A DNA stretch of 45,787 nt from IMCC26207 sp037141255 (GTDB taxonomy: Bacteria > Actinomycetota > Acidimicrobiia > Acidimicrobiales > Microtrichaceae), in the NCBI GenBank assembly GCA_037141255.1, contig JBAXCX010000007.1, forward strand, positions 1-45,787, written 5' to 3'. The notes under the pieces were generated by a model. It worked only from the letters and a program-made list of their open reading frames with translations. It ran no database searches and was not told the DNA's origin. This document shows, piece after piece, positions 7,432 to 15,630 of this stretch (position 1 is the stretch's first letter; the number at the start of each line of letters is the position of its first letter). The position numbers and the translations under genes were made by a program.

Positions 7432-9636
7432 TCAGATGGCAGGTGTGAATCGACGTAGGCGCAAGCTATTGCTCAGCACAAACACACTCGACAGCACCAT
7501 TGCTGCCGCGGCGATCATGGGATCGAGCAGTCCTGCGGCGGCGAGCGGAATGGCCGCTACGTTGTAGCCGAACGCCCAAAAAAGATTGACCTTGATCGTT
7601 CGGAGCGTACGCCGAGACAGTTGCAGTGCATCTGCTACTGCATTCAGATCGCTTCGAACCAAGGTGAGGTCGCTCGCTGCGATTGCAACATCAGTTCCTG
7701 AACCCATGGCAATCCCAAGGTCGGCTTGGGCAAGGGCTGCAGCGTCATTTACGCCATCGCCCACCATGGCCACCACTTTTCCTTGCGCCTGCAGTTCCTT
7801 AATCTTTTCAAACTTCTGTTCTGGTAGTACGCGTGAAATCACCTGAGTGATACCTACCTGATCAGCCACAGTCTGAGCAGCCGTCGCGTTATCTCCGGTC
7901 AGCAGGACCGGGACCAGGCCCAATTCTTGTAACCGAGAGATTGCCTGTGAACTGCTCGGCCGGGGAGTATCACCAACCACCAGAACTGCGCGAACTACCC
8001 CTCCCCAAGCTGCCAGCACAGCAGTTCTGCCAAGTAATTCAGCTGCGTTTTGTGCGGCATTCAACTCTGCAGTCAGTTCGATTGCATTTTCTGCCATCAA
8101 TACCTGCGTGCCAGCAAACACCTGATGGCCATCAACTTGACCCGTGACGCCTTTGCCCTGCTCACTCCAGAACTCAGTGACCCCTAGCAGCACCCCTGTC
8201 TTGTCGAACGCAGCCGAAGTAATGGCTCTCCCAACGGGGTGTTCCGAGGCAGCTTCCAGGGCGCCAACAAGTCGAAGAACCTGATCTGAGTCTGTACTGT
8301 CAGCGGCCACTACCTGCAAGAGGACCATCTTGGCCGAGGTGATCGTTCCCGTCTTGTCCAAAACAATGGTGTCAATCTGACGAGTCGACTCCAAGATCTC
8401 TGGACCTTTGATCAAGATCCCAAGCTGCGCTCCCCTACCAGTTCCCACCAACAACGCAGTGGGTGTGGCAAGTCCCAGTGCACATGGGCAGGCAATAATC
8501 AGTACTGCAACCGCTGCGCTAAAGGCAGTCTCAGCACCTGCTCCCGTGAGCAACCAGTACGCCAAGGTGAGAACTGCGATCAGCAACACCACCGGCACAA
8601 AGACGCCTGCTACCCGATCAGCGAGGCGCTGAACAGGGGCCTTGCCTGATTGCGCCTGTTCCACAAGTTTGCTGATCTGCGCTAGCGCAGTATCGGAACC
8701 TACTCTGGTCGCTTCAACAATGAGCCTGCCACCGGCGTTGAGAGTGGCACCCGTAACGGAGTCCCCGGGGCCGACTTCGACGGGAATGGACTCACCGGTC
8801 AGCAGCGACATGTCGATTGCGGAGCGGCCCTCCACCACGATGCCGTCAGTCGAGAGTTTTTCCCCCGGGCGGACCACAAACTGTTCCCCCACCTGGAGTT
8901 CCTCTATGGGGATTCTGAGTTCTTCCCCATTGCGAAGAACTGCCACGTCCCGAGCCCCTAAGTCAGCTAGAGCTCTCAGGGCGGCACCTGAGCGCTGCTT
9001 TGCCCGAGCCTCGAAGTATCGCCCAGCCAGAAGGAAAACCGTGACAGCTGTAGCTACCTCGAAATACACCTCGGGCATGCCGTTCATTCCAGTCATGCCA
9101 GTCATGCCCGCCTTATTCGCGAGCAACTCGTAGAGCGACCAGAAATATGCCGACAAGGTTCCAAGAGAAATAAGTGTGTCCATGGTTGCTGTGCCGTGGC
9201 GCAGGTTCATCCAAGTAGCGCGGTGAAACGGGTAGGCGCCCCAGAACACAACAGGAGTAGCCAGAGCAAGGCTCCACCACTGCCAGTTGGCCACTTGCAG
9301 TGCCGGAATCATTGCCATTGCGACCACTGGGACAGTGAGCACTGAGCAAGCAAGAAGTCGGTTACGAGGTGCTGTGAGTTGTTGCTGTTGCTGCTGTTGC
9401 TGAGACTGTAAGGATTCGGCCGAGTAACCAGTCTGGATGACTGCTTGAATCAATTGTGATTCATCAAGTTCGTTCAGGCTGTAGACAGTGGCGCGTTCGG
9501 TTGCATAGTTGACCGAGGCATCAACGCCGGCAATCTGATTGAGGGCCTTTTCGACATGGGCCGCACAAGATGCGCAGGTCATCCCGGTGATGTGGAGTTG
9601 AACCTCGTGTTGTTCATGGCTCACTTGATCAGTCAC
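7432..9636 (-). CDS. copA: Copper-exporting P1B-type ATPase with one N-terminal metal-binding domain
   Basis: I place the start at the GTG at 9636 because the copper operator and promoter lie just upstream; the longer frame from 9708 would include them. That gives 734 residues. In order: an HMA domain with GMTCASC, a glutamine-rich linker of about ten residues (codons around 9379-9410), two helices, a helix pair joined by an outward loop with GMTGMTGMNGMP, the actuator domain with LTGESIPV, the metal site IIACPCALG, DKTGTIT with the phosphorylated aspartate, and GDGVNDAAAL. It uses ATP to export Cu(I). It follows the CLC gene on the same strand but has its own predicted copper-responsive promoter. 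Confidence 0.93.
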   Translation of the reverse strand: MTDQVSHEQHEVQLHITGMTCASCAAHVEKALNQIAGVDASVNYATERATVYSLNELDESQLIQAVIQTGYSAESLQSQQQQQQQQLTAPRNRLLACSVLTVPVVAMAMIPALQVANWQWWSLALATPVVFWGAYPFHRATWMNLRHGTATMDTLISLGTLSAYFWSLYELLANKAGMTGMTGMNGMPEVYFEVATAVTVFLLAGRYFEARAKQRSGAALRALADLGARDVAVLRNGEELRIPIEELQVGEQFVVRPGEKLSTDGIVVEGRSAIDMSLLTGESIPVEVGPGDSVTGATLNAGGRLIVEATRVGSDTALAQISKLVEQAQSGKAPVQRLADRVAGVFVPVVLLIAVLTLAYWLLTGAGAETAFSAAVAVLIIACPCALGLATPTALLVGTGRGAQLGILIKGPEILESTRQIDTIVLDKTGTITSAKMVLLQVVAADSTDSDQVLRLVGALEAASEHPVGRAITSAAFDKTGVLLGVTEFWSEQGKGVTGQVDGHQVFAGTQVLMAENAIELTAELNAAQNAAELLGRTAVLAAWGGVVRAVLVVGDTPRPSSSQAISRLQELGLVPVLLTGDNATAAQTVADQVGITQVISRVLPEQKFEKIKELQAQGKVVAMVGDGVNDAAALAQADLGIAMGSGTDVAIAASDLTLVRSDLNAVADALQLSRRTLRTIKVNLFWAFGYNVAAIPLAAAGLLDPMIAAAAMVLSSVFVLSNSLRLRRFTPAI

Positions 9637-9645
9637 GATGGCTAT

Positions 9646-9673
9646 TTTATACCCCCCTAGGGTATATTCGCAA
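9646..9673 (-). promoter_or_regulatory. Predicted copA promoter, nearly leaderless
   Basis: Read on the minus strand, TTGCGA (9673-9668) and TATAAA (9651-9646) are separated by 16 bases. The expected transcription start would fall about 9638-9640, only a few bases before the GTG at 9636, so the copA message would be leaderless or almost so. The copper operator covers the spacer and the first bases of the -10 element, so a bound repressor would block polymerase. Confidence 0.5.
9649..9665. promoter_or_regulatory. CsoR-type copper operator
   Basis: ATACCCCCCTAGGGTAT has outer arms ATACCC and GGGTAT and closely matches the known CsoR site form ATACCCCC-N3-GGGTA. It lies 13 bases before the chosen copA start, and the TAG stop codon of the CLC gene (9657-9659) is inside it. 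CsoR represses copper efflux genes and leaves DNA when it binds Cu(I). No csoR gene is in the window. Confidence 0.75.
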
Positions 9674-10922
9674 CCGGCCGCTGCCGGCGTACCGCCTGAA
9701 CGCACCAAGGTATATACAACGATCTAGACGAAGAATCGCCGGCGCTGTACAGGCCGCGGTGAGAGGACCAAGCAAAGGAAACAAAGCAGGCAAGAAGAAA
9801 GTAAGGCGCTGCACCAAGGCCAAAGAGTTCCAAGCCCATGATGGTGCAGGCAATTGGAGCATTTGCTGCACCCCCAAAAACGGCAACGAAGCCCACTGCT
9901 GCAAGAAAGGGAACCGGAAGGTGCAATGCCACAGCCAGCGTGGCTCCAAGCGTTGCGCCCATCACAAACAGCGGAGTCACTTCCCCACCGACAAAGCCAG
10001 AGCCAAGGGTGATCGCTGTCAGCAACAGCTTGGCTGCGAAAGCCCAAGTGGGCACTGGGCCACCGAACAAGCTTCGTTCAATCAGTCCGATCGACAGACC
10101 GTTATAAATTCGGGTTTGCCACAACAAACTCAGCGCAATCACCACCACCCCGCCAAAGAATGGTCGGGCTGGAAACCAACCGATGAGGTGCCCAAAGGCC
10201 CATTTGACTGCGTGCACCGTCGCCGAGAACACCGTGGCGGTCAAGCCAAATGCAACTGCAGCAAGCGCCACTTTGCCAAGCACCACCACAGAGAGGTCAA
10301 CGTGGCCGAGCTCGGGGGTGAGAGTATGCGTTACTCCAAGCCCGGTAACTATGGCGCTTCCCGTGAGAGATGCCACCAAGCAGGGGAGAACTGCGTTGAG
10401 ATGTTCACCCGTTCGCCGCTGAACTTCTAAGCCAAATACTGCGCCCGCTAACGGAACGCCAAACACTGCGCCGAACCCGGCAGAGATTGCTGCCACCAGC
10501 AGAACTCGACGCTGTGCGGTTGTCACCGGCAGTGTTCTTGATGCCCAATCAGTCAAACTTCCGCTCATCTGAATCGCTGCACCTTCACGTCCAGCAGAAC
10601 CGCCAAACAACTGCGTCACCACTGTCCCCACAAAGACCATCGGCGCCATCCGCCGAGGCACCCACGCATGTGGATCATGTATCTCATCGATTATTAAGTT
10701 GTTGCCTTCTCCTGCCCTGTCACCGCCGTAGTGGTAAATGAGTCCAATTGCCAGGCCAGCCACTGGGAGGCCGAACAGAAGCGCCGGGTGGGTAAGGCGA
10801 GTAGAGGTAGCCCAGTCCAAGGTCAACAGAAACGCCGCTGACGAGACCCCTGCGAGCACGCCAACGAGCAGGCTCAACATCAGCAGCACTACAACATCAC
10901 CGAGCCGCTTTTGCCAACTCAC
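9657..10922 (-). CDS. CLC-family anion channel/antiporter, possibly of the fluoride-type clade
   Basis: The 421-residue membrane protein has about ten hydrophobic helices and CLC signatures. GGSAGREGAAIQM contains the gating glutamate, and GSGFVGGEVTPLFVMGA is the later anion-path segment. The usual chloride-selecting GSGIP is replaced by GEGNNLIIDEIHDP, which I associate with the sycA/eriC-F-like branch of the family that includes fluoride/proton antiporters. This assignment is inference. The GTG start abuts the stop of the ABC-F gene with no gap, implying coupled translation. The stop codon lies in the copA operator. Confidence 0.82.
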   Translation of the reverse strand: MSWQKRLGDVVVLLMLSLLVGVLAGVSSAAFLLTLDWATSTRLTHPALLFGLPVAGLAIGLIYHYGGDRAGEGNNLIIDEIHDPHAWVPRRMAPMVFVGTVVTQLFGGSAGREGAAIQMSGSLTDWASRTLPVTTAQRRVLLVAAISAGFGAVFGVPLAGAVFGLEVQRRTGEHLNAVLPCLVASLTGSAIVTGLGVTHTLTPELGHVDLSVVVLGKVALAAVAFGLTATVFSATVHAVKWAFGHLIGWFPARPFFGGVVVIALSLLWQTRIYNGLSIGLIERSLFGGPVPTWAFAAKLLLTAITLGSGFVGGEVTPLFVMGATLGATLAVALHLPVPFLAAVGFVAVFGGAANAPIACTIMGLELFGLGAAPYFLLACFVSFAWSSHRGLYSAGDSSSRSLYIPWCVQAVRRQRPVANIP

Positions 10923-12533
10923 TTAGGCCAGCTCCACCAGTTCAAGCATGGATTCATCAAAGTGATCAAGCTGCCCCTCTGGCATCATGAGTACCCGATC
11001 AGGCTGCAAGGCCCGCACAAATTCCGGATCATGGCTGACCAAAATCATGGTGCCAGGCCACTGAGAAAACGCCACACCAACAGCAGTTCGAGACATGGGA
11101 TCTAGGTTATTTGTGGGCTCGTCGAGCAGCAGCAAATTGTGACCACCTACAACGAGCTGCGCCAGCGCCAGCTTGGTCTTTTCGCCGCCGGACAGGGTGG
11201 CTGCATCCTGAAAGGCCTTGTCGCCAGAAAGCCCAAACATTCCCATGACGCCGCGCAGTTCCTGATCGCCGATTGAAGCCGAAAGGCGCATGTGATCGAG
11301 CAGAGATTTTCCGTCTTCAATCCCCTCGTGCTCTTGCGCGTAATAACCCATGCTGGTTCGACCACCGATTCGAACTCGACCAGCATCTGGGGTTGCTTGA
11401 TCGGCAAGCAGTTTGAGCAACGTGGTTTTTCCAGCGCCATTCAGGCCCATAATCATCAGTCGCTCGCCGCGACCTGCATCGAAGGAGACATCAGAAAACA
11501 CCGTGACAGCTCCGAAACTTTTTTTCAGGTCTTTCGCCTCAATGACCTGTCGGTCTGACTCTGGCGGAGTGGGAAGTCGCACTGCGATCACACGCCGCTT
11601 TTCTGGTCCGGTGATTTTCTCAGCCTCAATACGAGCAGCCCGAGCGTCCAGATTCTTGGCCACCTTCGCTCGCTTTGCCGTTTGCCCTCGCATTGAATTT
11701 GCTCGTTGAGAAAGCCGGGTGATCTCTTTCTCTTGTCGATCTACGAGTTTGCCAACCCGCTCCTCTTCTACCTCTCGAGCAACGAGATATTTCGTATACG
11801 ACCCGCGATATTCGACGATTGTCCCGACGGCATCCTCGGCCTCACGATCAAGGTGAATAACGCGAGTAATCGCATCATCGAGCAGGCCCAGGTCATGGCT
11901 AATCACGATGAGAGCGCCCCGATACGCCCGCATGTAGTTCAGCAACCAATCGCGAGCATCTGCATCAAGGTGGTTGGTGGGTTCATCGAGCAGGAGTAGT
12001 TCGCTACCGGCAAACAAAATGCGAGTGAGTTCCAACCGCCGACGCTCACCTCCAGAAAGCGCACCAATATGCATGTCTAATCGATCAGGCTTCAGACCCA
12101 GCCCATCGGCAATTTTTCGGGCCTCGGACTCTGCTGAATAGCCACCAAGTGATTCAAAATGCTCGTGAGCGGCCGAGAATTGCTCAATATTCTCTGTAGA
12201 TGGGTCGGCCTCGAGAGCGACCGTCATCTTCTCGATTCGATCCATTGCCTCATCAAGGCCACGGCCAGATAACACGTGCAGCAGGCACCCAGTATCGGGT
12301 GGTGTGTGATCGCTACGCGGATCTTGGGACAAGTATCCCGTGGCCTGCGAGCGGGTGACCGTGCCCGAGATTGCTTCAGTAGCTCCCCCTAAGACTCTAA
12401 ATAACGTGGTCTTACCCGCACCGTTGCGGCCCACGAGTCCAACCTTGTCGCCAGGGCGGACCTCAAACGAGGTCGCAGTCACGATGGTTTTATTCTCGAT
12501 CTCGACCGTAACGTCGCGAACTATGAGCGTCAT
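10923..12533 (-). CDS. ABC-F family ATPase (ribosome-associated, no membrane domain)
   Basis: From the ATG at 12533 the protein has 536 residues; an upstream in-frame start at 12575 exists but adds residues not typical of the family. Two ATP-binding cassettes are present: Walker A GRNGAGKTTLF with LSGGERRRLELTRIL, and GLNGAGKTTLLKLL with LSGGEKTKLALAQLV. A charged coiled linker rich in Arg/Lys and Glu joins them. Each cassette has LLLLDEPTN. ABC-F proteins act at the ribosomal E site, relieving stalls or giving antibiotic protection. The subfamily cannot be fixed by eye. It is followed without a gap by the CLC gene. Confidence 0.88.
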   Translation of the reverse strand: MTLIVRDVTVEIENKTIVTATSFEVRPGDKVGLVGRNGAGKTTLFRVLGGATEAISGTVTRSQATGYLSQDPRSDHTPPDTGCLLHVLSGRGLDEAMDRIEKMTVALEADPSTENIEQFSAAHEHFESLGGYSAESEARKIADGLGLKPDRLDMHIGALSGGERRRLELTRILFAGSELLLLDEPTNHLDADARDWLLNYMRAYRGALIVISHDLGLLDDAITRVIHLDREAEDAVGTIVEYRGSYTKYLVAREVEEERVGKLVDRQEKEITRLSQRANSMRGQTAKRAKVAKNLDARAARIEAEKITGPEKRRVIAVRLPTPPESDRQVIEAKDLKKSFGAVTVFSDVSFDAGRGERLMIMGLNGAGKTTLLKLLADQATPDAGRVRIGGRTSMGYYAQEHEGIEDGKSLLDHMRLSASIGDQELRGVMGMFGLSGDKAFQDAATLSGGEKTKLALAQLVVGGHNLLLLDEPTNNLDPMSRTAVGVAFSQWPGTMILVSHDPEFVRALQPDRVLMMPEGQLDHFDESMLELVELA

Positions 12534-12606
12534 CGTGATCTCTCTTAGGAAACTGATCCGTGCTGGGAGTATCAAGTATCGCTCACCGCAGGGCCGCTAG
12601 TCAGAC

Positions 12607-15027
12607 TCAGCCCTCGCGAGCCATGTTGGTAAACAGCGTGCAGTAGTCCAAAAACACCAGACGGGTCGTGCCAGTTGGGCCTGAGCGATGCTTCGACACA
12701 ATGACCTCGGCGGTGTCTTTATCGCCCGAATCTGCGTTGTAGACCTCATCTCGATACAAGAACATGACCACGTCAGCATCCTGCTCGATCGAGTTATGCA
12801 CAATCACTCCGTTGGCAACAAAGTTATGGGTTCCAAGAACGGTTGCGTCATAGACCTCACGCTCCCCAACCGAGGTGATCTCAACAACCTCATCCCAGAA
12901 CACATCTGACTCAGCAAGCGCTGCGAGTGCTTTGGAATCCGTTGCTTGCGCAATTCGTTCAAGCCGTGCCCTGCTCGAGCACCGTGGGCGTGATTCTGTT
13001 CCCAACAGGTAACCCCCGCAGTACTTCTCTTCGAGCAGCTCTGCGAGCTGCCGCAGCGTCATCCCTGCACGATGCAGTTCCTCCACGATGAGGTTGCGCA
13101 CCTCTGCTGGGATGGTATCCACATTGGGATTTGACTGCACCTTGTTCAGGGCCTGGATCGCGGCCTGAGCACATTCGCCACGGTCTCCGGCCACACCGAT
13201 CTCGGAGAGGAACCGCTTCTGATGTTCCGCACCATGAATCCACAAGCGCCAACGCGGCTTATTGGGTCCGATATTCGTAATTCGGCTCTGCACACCGAAA
13301 CGCAACAACAGAAGTTGTAGATCATCAATCAGTTGCCGATGCGTGCTCGTCGCGGTCAGCCTGACTAGTGGCCGGCCTCGAAGTTCGCCAAGGCCGAGAG
13401 AACCAAGAGAGCCAAACACTTCCGACAGCACCACTGCAAGCTGAGCATCGGGGAGCGTGAACACTGCTGGGTCGACTGCTCCAGCTGATTTCGAACTCTG
13501 TGCGAGCTCCCCAAGCTGTTCAACACTCACCGGGCTGATTTGTTCGGGTGTACCGATTCTGCGCGGTGACGCTATGCGACTGCCAACGGTTAGCTCATCT
13601 AAACGCAACCATCCCGTGACGCTACGGAACGGGTGGTTTGCAGTCGCGGTGATCTCTCGACCAGAGCCAAGACGCAAGCGAAACGCTTCTTTGGTTCCAC
13701 TTGAAAACGCATGGGTCATGGTGGCGGGCACCATCTTGTACTCCTCATTCAGGCTCCAGACCGGCACATCACCTGCTCCCAATTCCAGCAGTTCCCCCAG
13801 GGTGACTTCGGTATTCGTATCCGCCCGCAAGACGCGTGTCTCTGCAATCAGGCAGCCCGACTCGCGAAGGTCTGCCAGCATGGGCCGCTTATCCGCGCGC
13901 TGTTCTAATTGTCGAGAGAGCTGCGACAGCGCCATCACCGGAACTTCCAGTTCACGGGCCAGAATTTTCAGTCCTCGGCTGATCTCTGAAACCTCCACCT
14001 GCCGGCTCTCCGCCGAACCTCTGCCCGACATGAGCTGCAGGTAATCCACCACAATCAAGCCAAGCGGTTGATCAAGTCGATCCTGCAGGCGACGAGCCTT
14101 GGATCGAATCTCCGTAACCGTCAGCGCCGGATTGTCATCTATCCACAGTTGCCCTTCACCAAGGCGACCCATGGCTTTGGTGATCTTGGTCCAGTCAGAA
14201 TCAGTGAGACGACCTGTTCGAAGCTTCGTTGCATCAATGCGTGCCTCGGAGGCAATAAGGCGCTGTGTCAACTCCAAGTGGCTCATTTCAAGAGAGAAGA
14301 ACAGCACGGGCCGTTGCTCGCGCACGGCGGCATGAGCCGCAAGCCCCAGCGCAAATGCCGTCTTGCCCATTGCGGGCCTTGCCCCCACCACAATGAGTGC
14401 CCCTGGCTGCAGCCCAGCAAGCTGAGTATCTAAATCAATGTATCCAGTTGGTGTTCCAGTAACGGAATCACCACGCTCAAAGAGTTTCTCGAGTTGCTCA
14501 AGGCTTGCGTCGAGCAAGGGTGCCAATGGAGACATTGAGTCTGTGTTTCTGCGTTGTGCGACGGCAAACATCATGCTCTCGGCAGAGTCGATGGTCTTTT
14601 CGATGTCATCAAGGGGCGAATACCCGAGTTCGGCAACATCGTTTGCCGTCATAATCAGCTTTCGCAAGAGCGCTTTTTCTTCGACGATCTTGGCGTAGTG
14701 AAGCGCATTGGTAATCGCTGGAGTGCGCGCCTGCAAGGTAATGAGCGTGCCTGACCCGCCAACGGCGTCAAGCACATCTGCTTGGCCAAGTTCGTCAGCA
14801 ACCGTGACAGGGTCAACTCCTTGGCCTGCGCCGTACAAGGCTTGAATAGCATCGAAGATATGCCGGTGAGCCGGTCGGTAAAAGTCATCTGAAGTGACGA
14901 CATTGGTTACGGCCGAAATTGCTTGCTCGCTCAGGAGCATTGCACCAAGCAGTGACTCTTCGGCTTCGATGCTATGTGGTGGTACTCGGAGACGTGATGC
15001 GTCTCCCCGATTCGCTGGTTCTGCCAT
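12607..15027 (-). CDS. dnaB: Replicative DNA helicase DnaB containing an intein
   Basis: The 806-residue precursor consists of a 391-residue N-part, a 354-residue intein and a 61-residue C-part; splicing gives a 452-residue helicase. The N-part begins with the DnaB N-terminal domain (PPHSIEAEESLLGAMLL). The RecA-like core includes Walker A GARPAMGKTAFALGLA and VVDYLQLM. The C-part begins SIEQDADVVMFLYRDE and ends near VFLDYCTLF. The hexamer unwinds DNA at the replication fork. It is the last gene of the rpsF-ssb-rpsR-rplI-dnaB series, but a 147-bp gap with a long inverted repeat separates it from rplI. The Mycobacterium tuberculosis dnaB, in the same context, also carries an intein. Confidence 0.95.
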   Translation of the reverse strand: MAEPANRGDASRLRVPPHSIEAEESLLGAMLLSEQAISAVTNVVTSDDFYRPAHRHIFDAIQALYGAGQGVDPVTVADELGQADVLDAVGGSGTLITLQARTPAITNALHYAKIVEEKALLRKLIMTANDVAELGYSPLDDIEKTIDSAESMMFAVAQRRNTDSMSPLAPLLDASLEQLEKLFERGDSVTGTPTGYIDLDTQLAGLQPGALIVVGARPAMGKTAFALGLAAHAAVREQRPVLFFSLEMSHLELTQRLIASEARIDATKLRTGRLTDSDWTKITKAMGRLGEGQLWIDDNPALTVTEIRSKARRLQDRLDQPLGLIVVDYLQLMSGRGSAESRQVEVSEISRGLKILARELEVPVMALSQLSRQLEQRADKRPMLADLRESGCLIAETRVLRADTNTEVTLGELLELGAGDVPVWSLNEEYKMVPATMTHAFSSGTKEAFRLRLGSGREITATANHPFRSVTGWLRLDELTVGSRIASPRRIGTPEQISPVSVEQLGELAQSSKSAGAVDPAVFTLPDAQLAVVLSEVFGSLGSLGLGELRGRPLVRLTATSTHRQLIDDLQLLLLRFGVQSRITNIGPNKPRWRLWIHGAEHQKRFLSEIGVAGDRGECAQAAIQALNKVQSNPNVDTIPAEVRNLIVEELHRAGMTLRQLAELLEEKYCGGYLLGTESRPRCSSRARLERIAQATDSKALAALAESDVFWDEVVEITSVGEREVYDATVLGTHNFVANGVIVHNSIEQDADVVMFLYRDEVYNADSGDKDTAEVIVSKHRSGPTGTTRLVFLDYCTLFTNMAREG
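12793..13854 (-). mobile_element. DnaB intein, splicing residues intact, endonuclease decayed
   Basis: The 354-residue intein starts at Cys1 after LADLRESG and ends at His353-Asn354 before Ser of SIEQDAD. This is the same site as the Synechocystis DnaB intein, to which blocks A, B, F and G look closely similar. Block B has TANHPF (Thr71, His74), block F VYDATVLGTHNFVANG. The middle still resembles a LAGLIDADG endonuclease (RQLIDDLQLLLLRFGVQSRI at 173-192), but the first catalytic helix reads LAVVLSEVFGSLG (about 139-151) where Asp-Gly would be expected. Splicing should work; homing probably does not. Confidence 0.92.
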
Positions 15028-15109
15028 TGAGATACATCTTGGCCGGAGTTGCCTGTGGGTAGCTAGACCCTAAACCCTGAGAATTTCCTGTGGATTCGCT
15101 GTGGGTAGC

Positions 15110-15151
15110 GACCACACCCTGTGGAAACTGTGAGCACAACAGGGTGTGGTC
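15110..15151 (-). other. Long inverted repeat between rplI and dnaB
   Basis: GACCACACCCTGT at 15110-15122 is exactly complementary to ACAGGGTGTGGTC at 15139-15151, leaving a 16-base loop. In the transcript of the ribosomal-protein operon this makes a 13-bp stem just before dnaB. No run of U follows, so it is more likely an RNA processing or attenuation point than a classical terminator. Several TGTGG elements resembling weak DnaA boxes lie nearby. Confidence 0.65.
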
Positions 15152-15174
15152 CAGGGTGTAGTCACCCGTGGGAG

Positions 15175-15630
15175 CTATCCGGCTACTACTTCGATCATGA
15201 TCGGGAACTGCACATCGTTATGCAACCGGGCAGTGGCCTGATGCGATCCAACTTCTTTGATGTGTTCTTCAATCACGATGTCTTTGCGATCCAAAGTGAT
15301 TCCAGTTTGCTCCAAGATGGCCACGACCAGTTCGGCCTCGGTGACAGAGCCGAACAGTCGGCCAGTGTCGCCGGCCTTCGCTACGACTTCGATCTTCTTG
15401 GAGACAAGCTTCTTGGCAATCTCTTCTGCTGATTCGCGATCCTTGGCGTCTTTGACGTCACGGGACCGACGCATTGCACCAGCCTGCGCTACCGCACCGT
15501 CGGTTGCCAAGAAGGCAAGCCCGCGGGGCTCAAGAAAGTTGCGGACATAACCCTTTGACACCTCTACGATGTCTCCGCGCTTGCCGAGTCCAGAGACATC
15601 GGAACGAAGGATGACTTTCAAATCGCTCAT
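15175..15630 (-). CDS. rplI: 50S ribosomal protein L9
   Basis: The 151-residue protein has the L9 N-terminal domain (KVILRSDVSGLGKRGDIVEVSKGYVRNFL without interruption in the frame), the connecting helix with many charged residues, and the C-terminal RNA-binding domain ending VQFPIMIEVVAG. L9 binds 23S rRNA and helps keep reading frame and fidelity. Its ATG overlaps the rpsR stop by four bases (ATGA), so the two genes are translationally coupled. Length is normal. Confidence 0.97.
   Translation of the reverse strand: MSDLKVILRSDVSGLGKRGDIVEVSKGYVRNFLEPRGLAFLATDGAVAQAGAMRRSRDVKDAKDRESAEEIAKKLVSKKIEVVAKAGDTGRLFGSVTEAELVVAILEQTGITLDRKDIVIEEHIKEVGSHQATARLHNDVQFPIMIEVVAG

Noticed and set aside
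9759..10430. Open frame of 223 codons on the plus strand, antisense to the CLC gene
   Set aside because: The protein has highly biased, Lys/Gly/His-rich composition without a domain, and the minus-strand CLC frame has clear conserved motifs.
12534..12606. Possible fluoride riboswitch before the ABC-F/CLC genes
   Set aside because: The short gap shows none of the conserved pseudoknot sequence I would expect; the fluoride idea rests on CLC motifs only.
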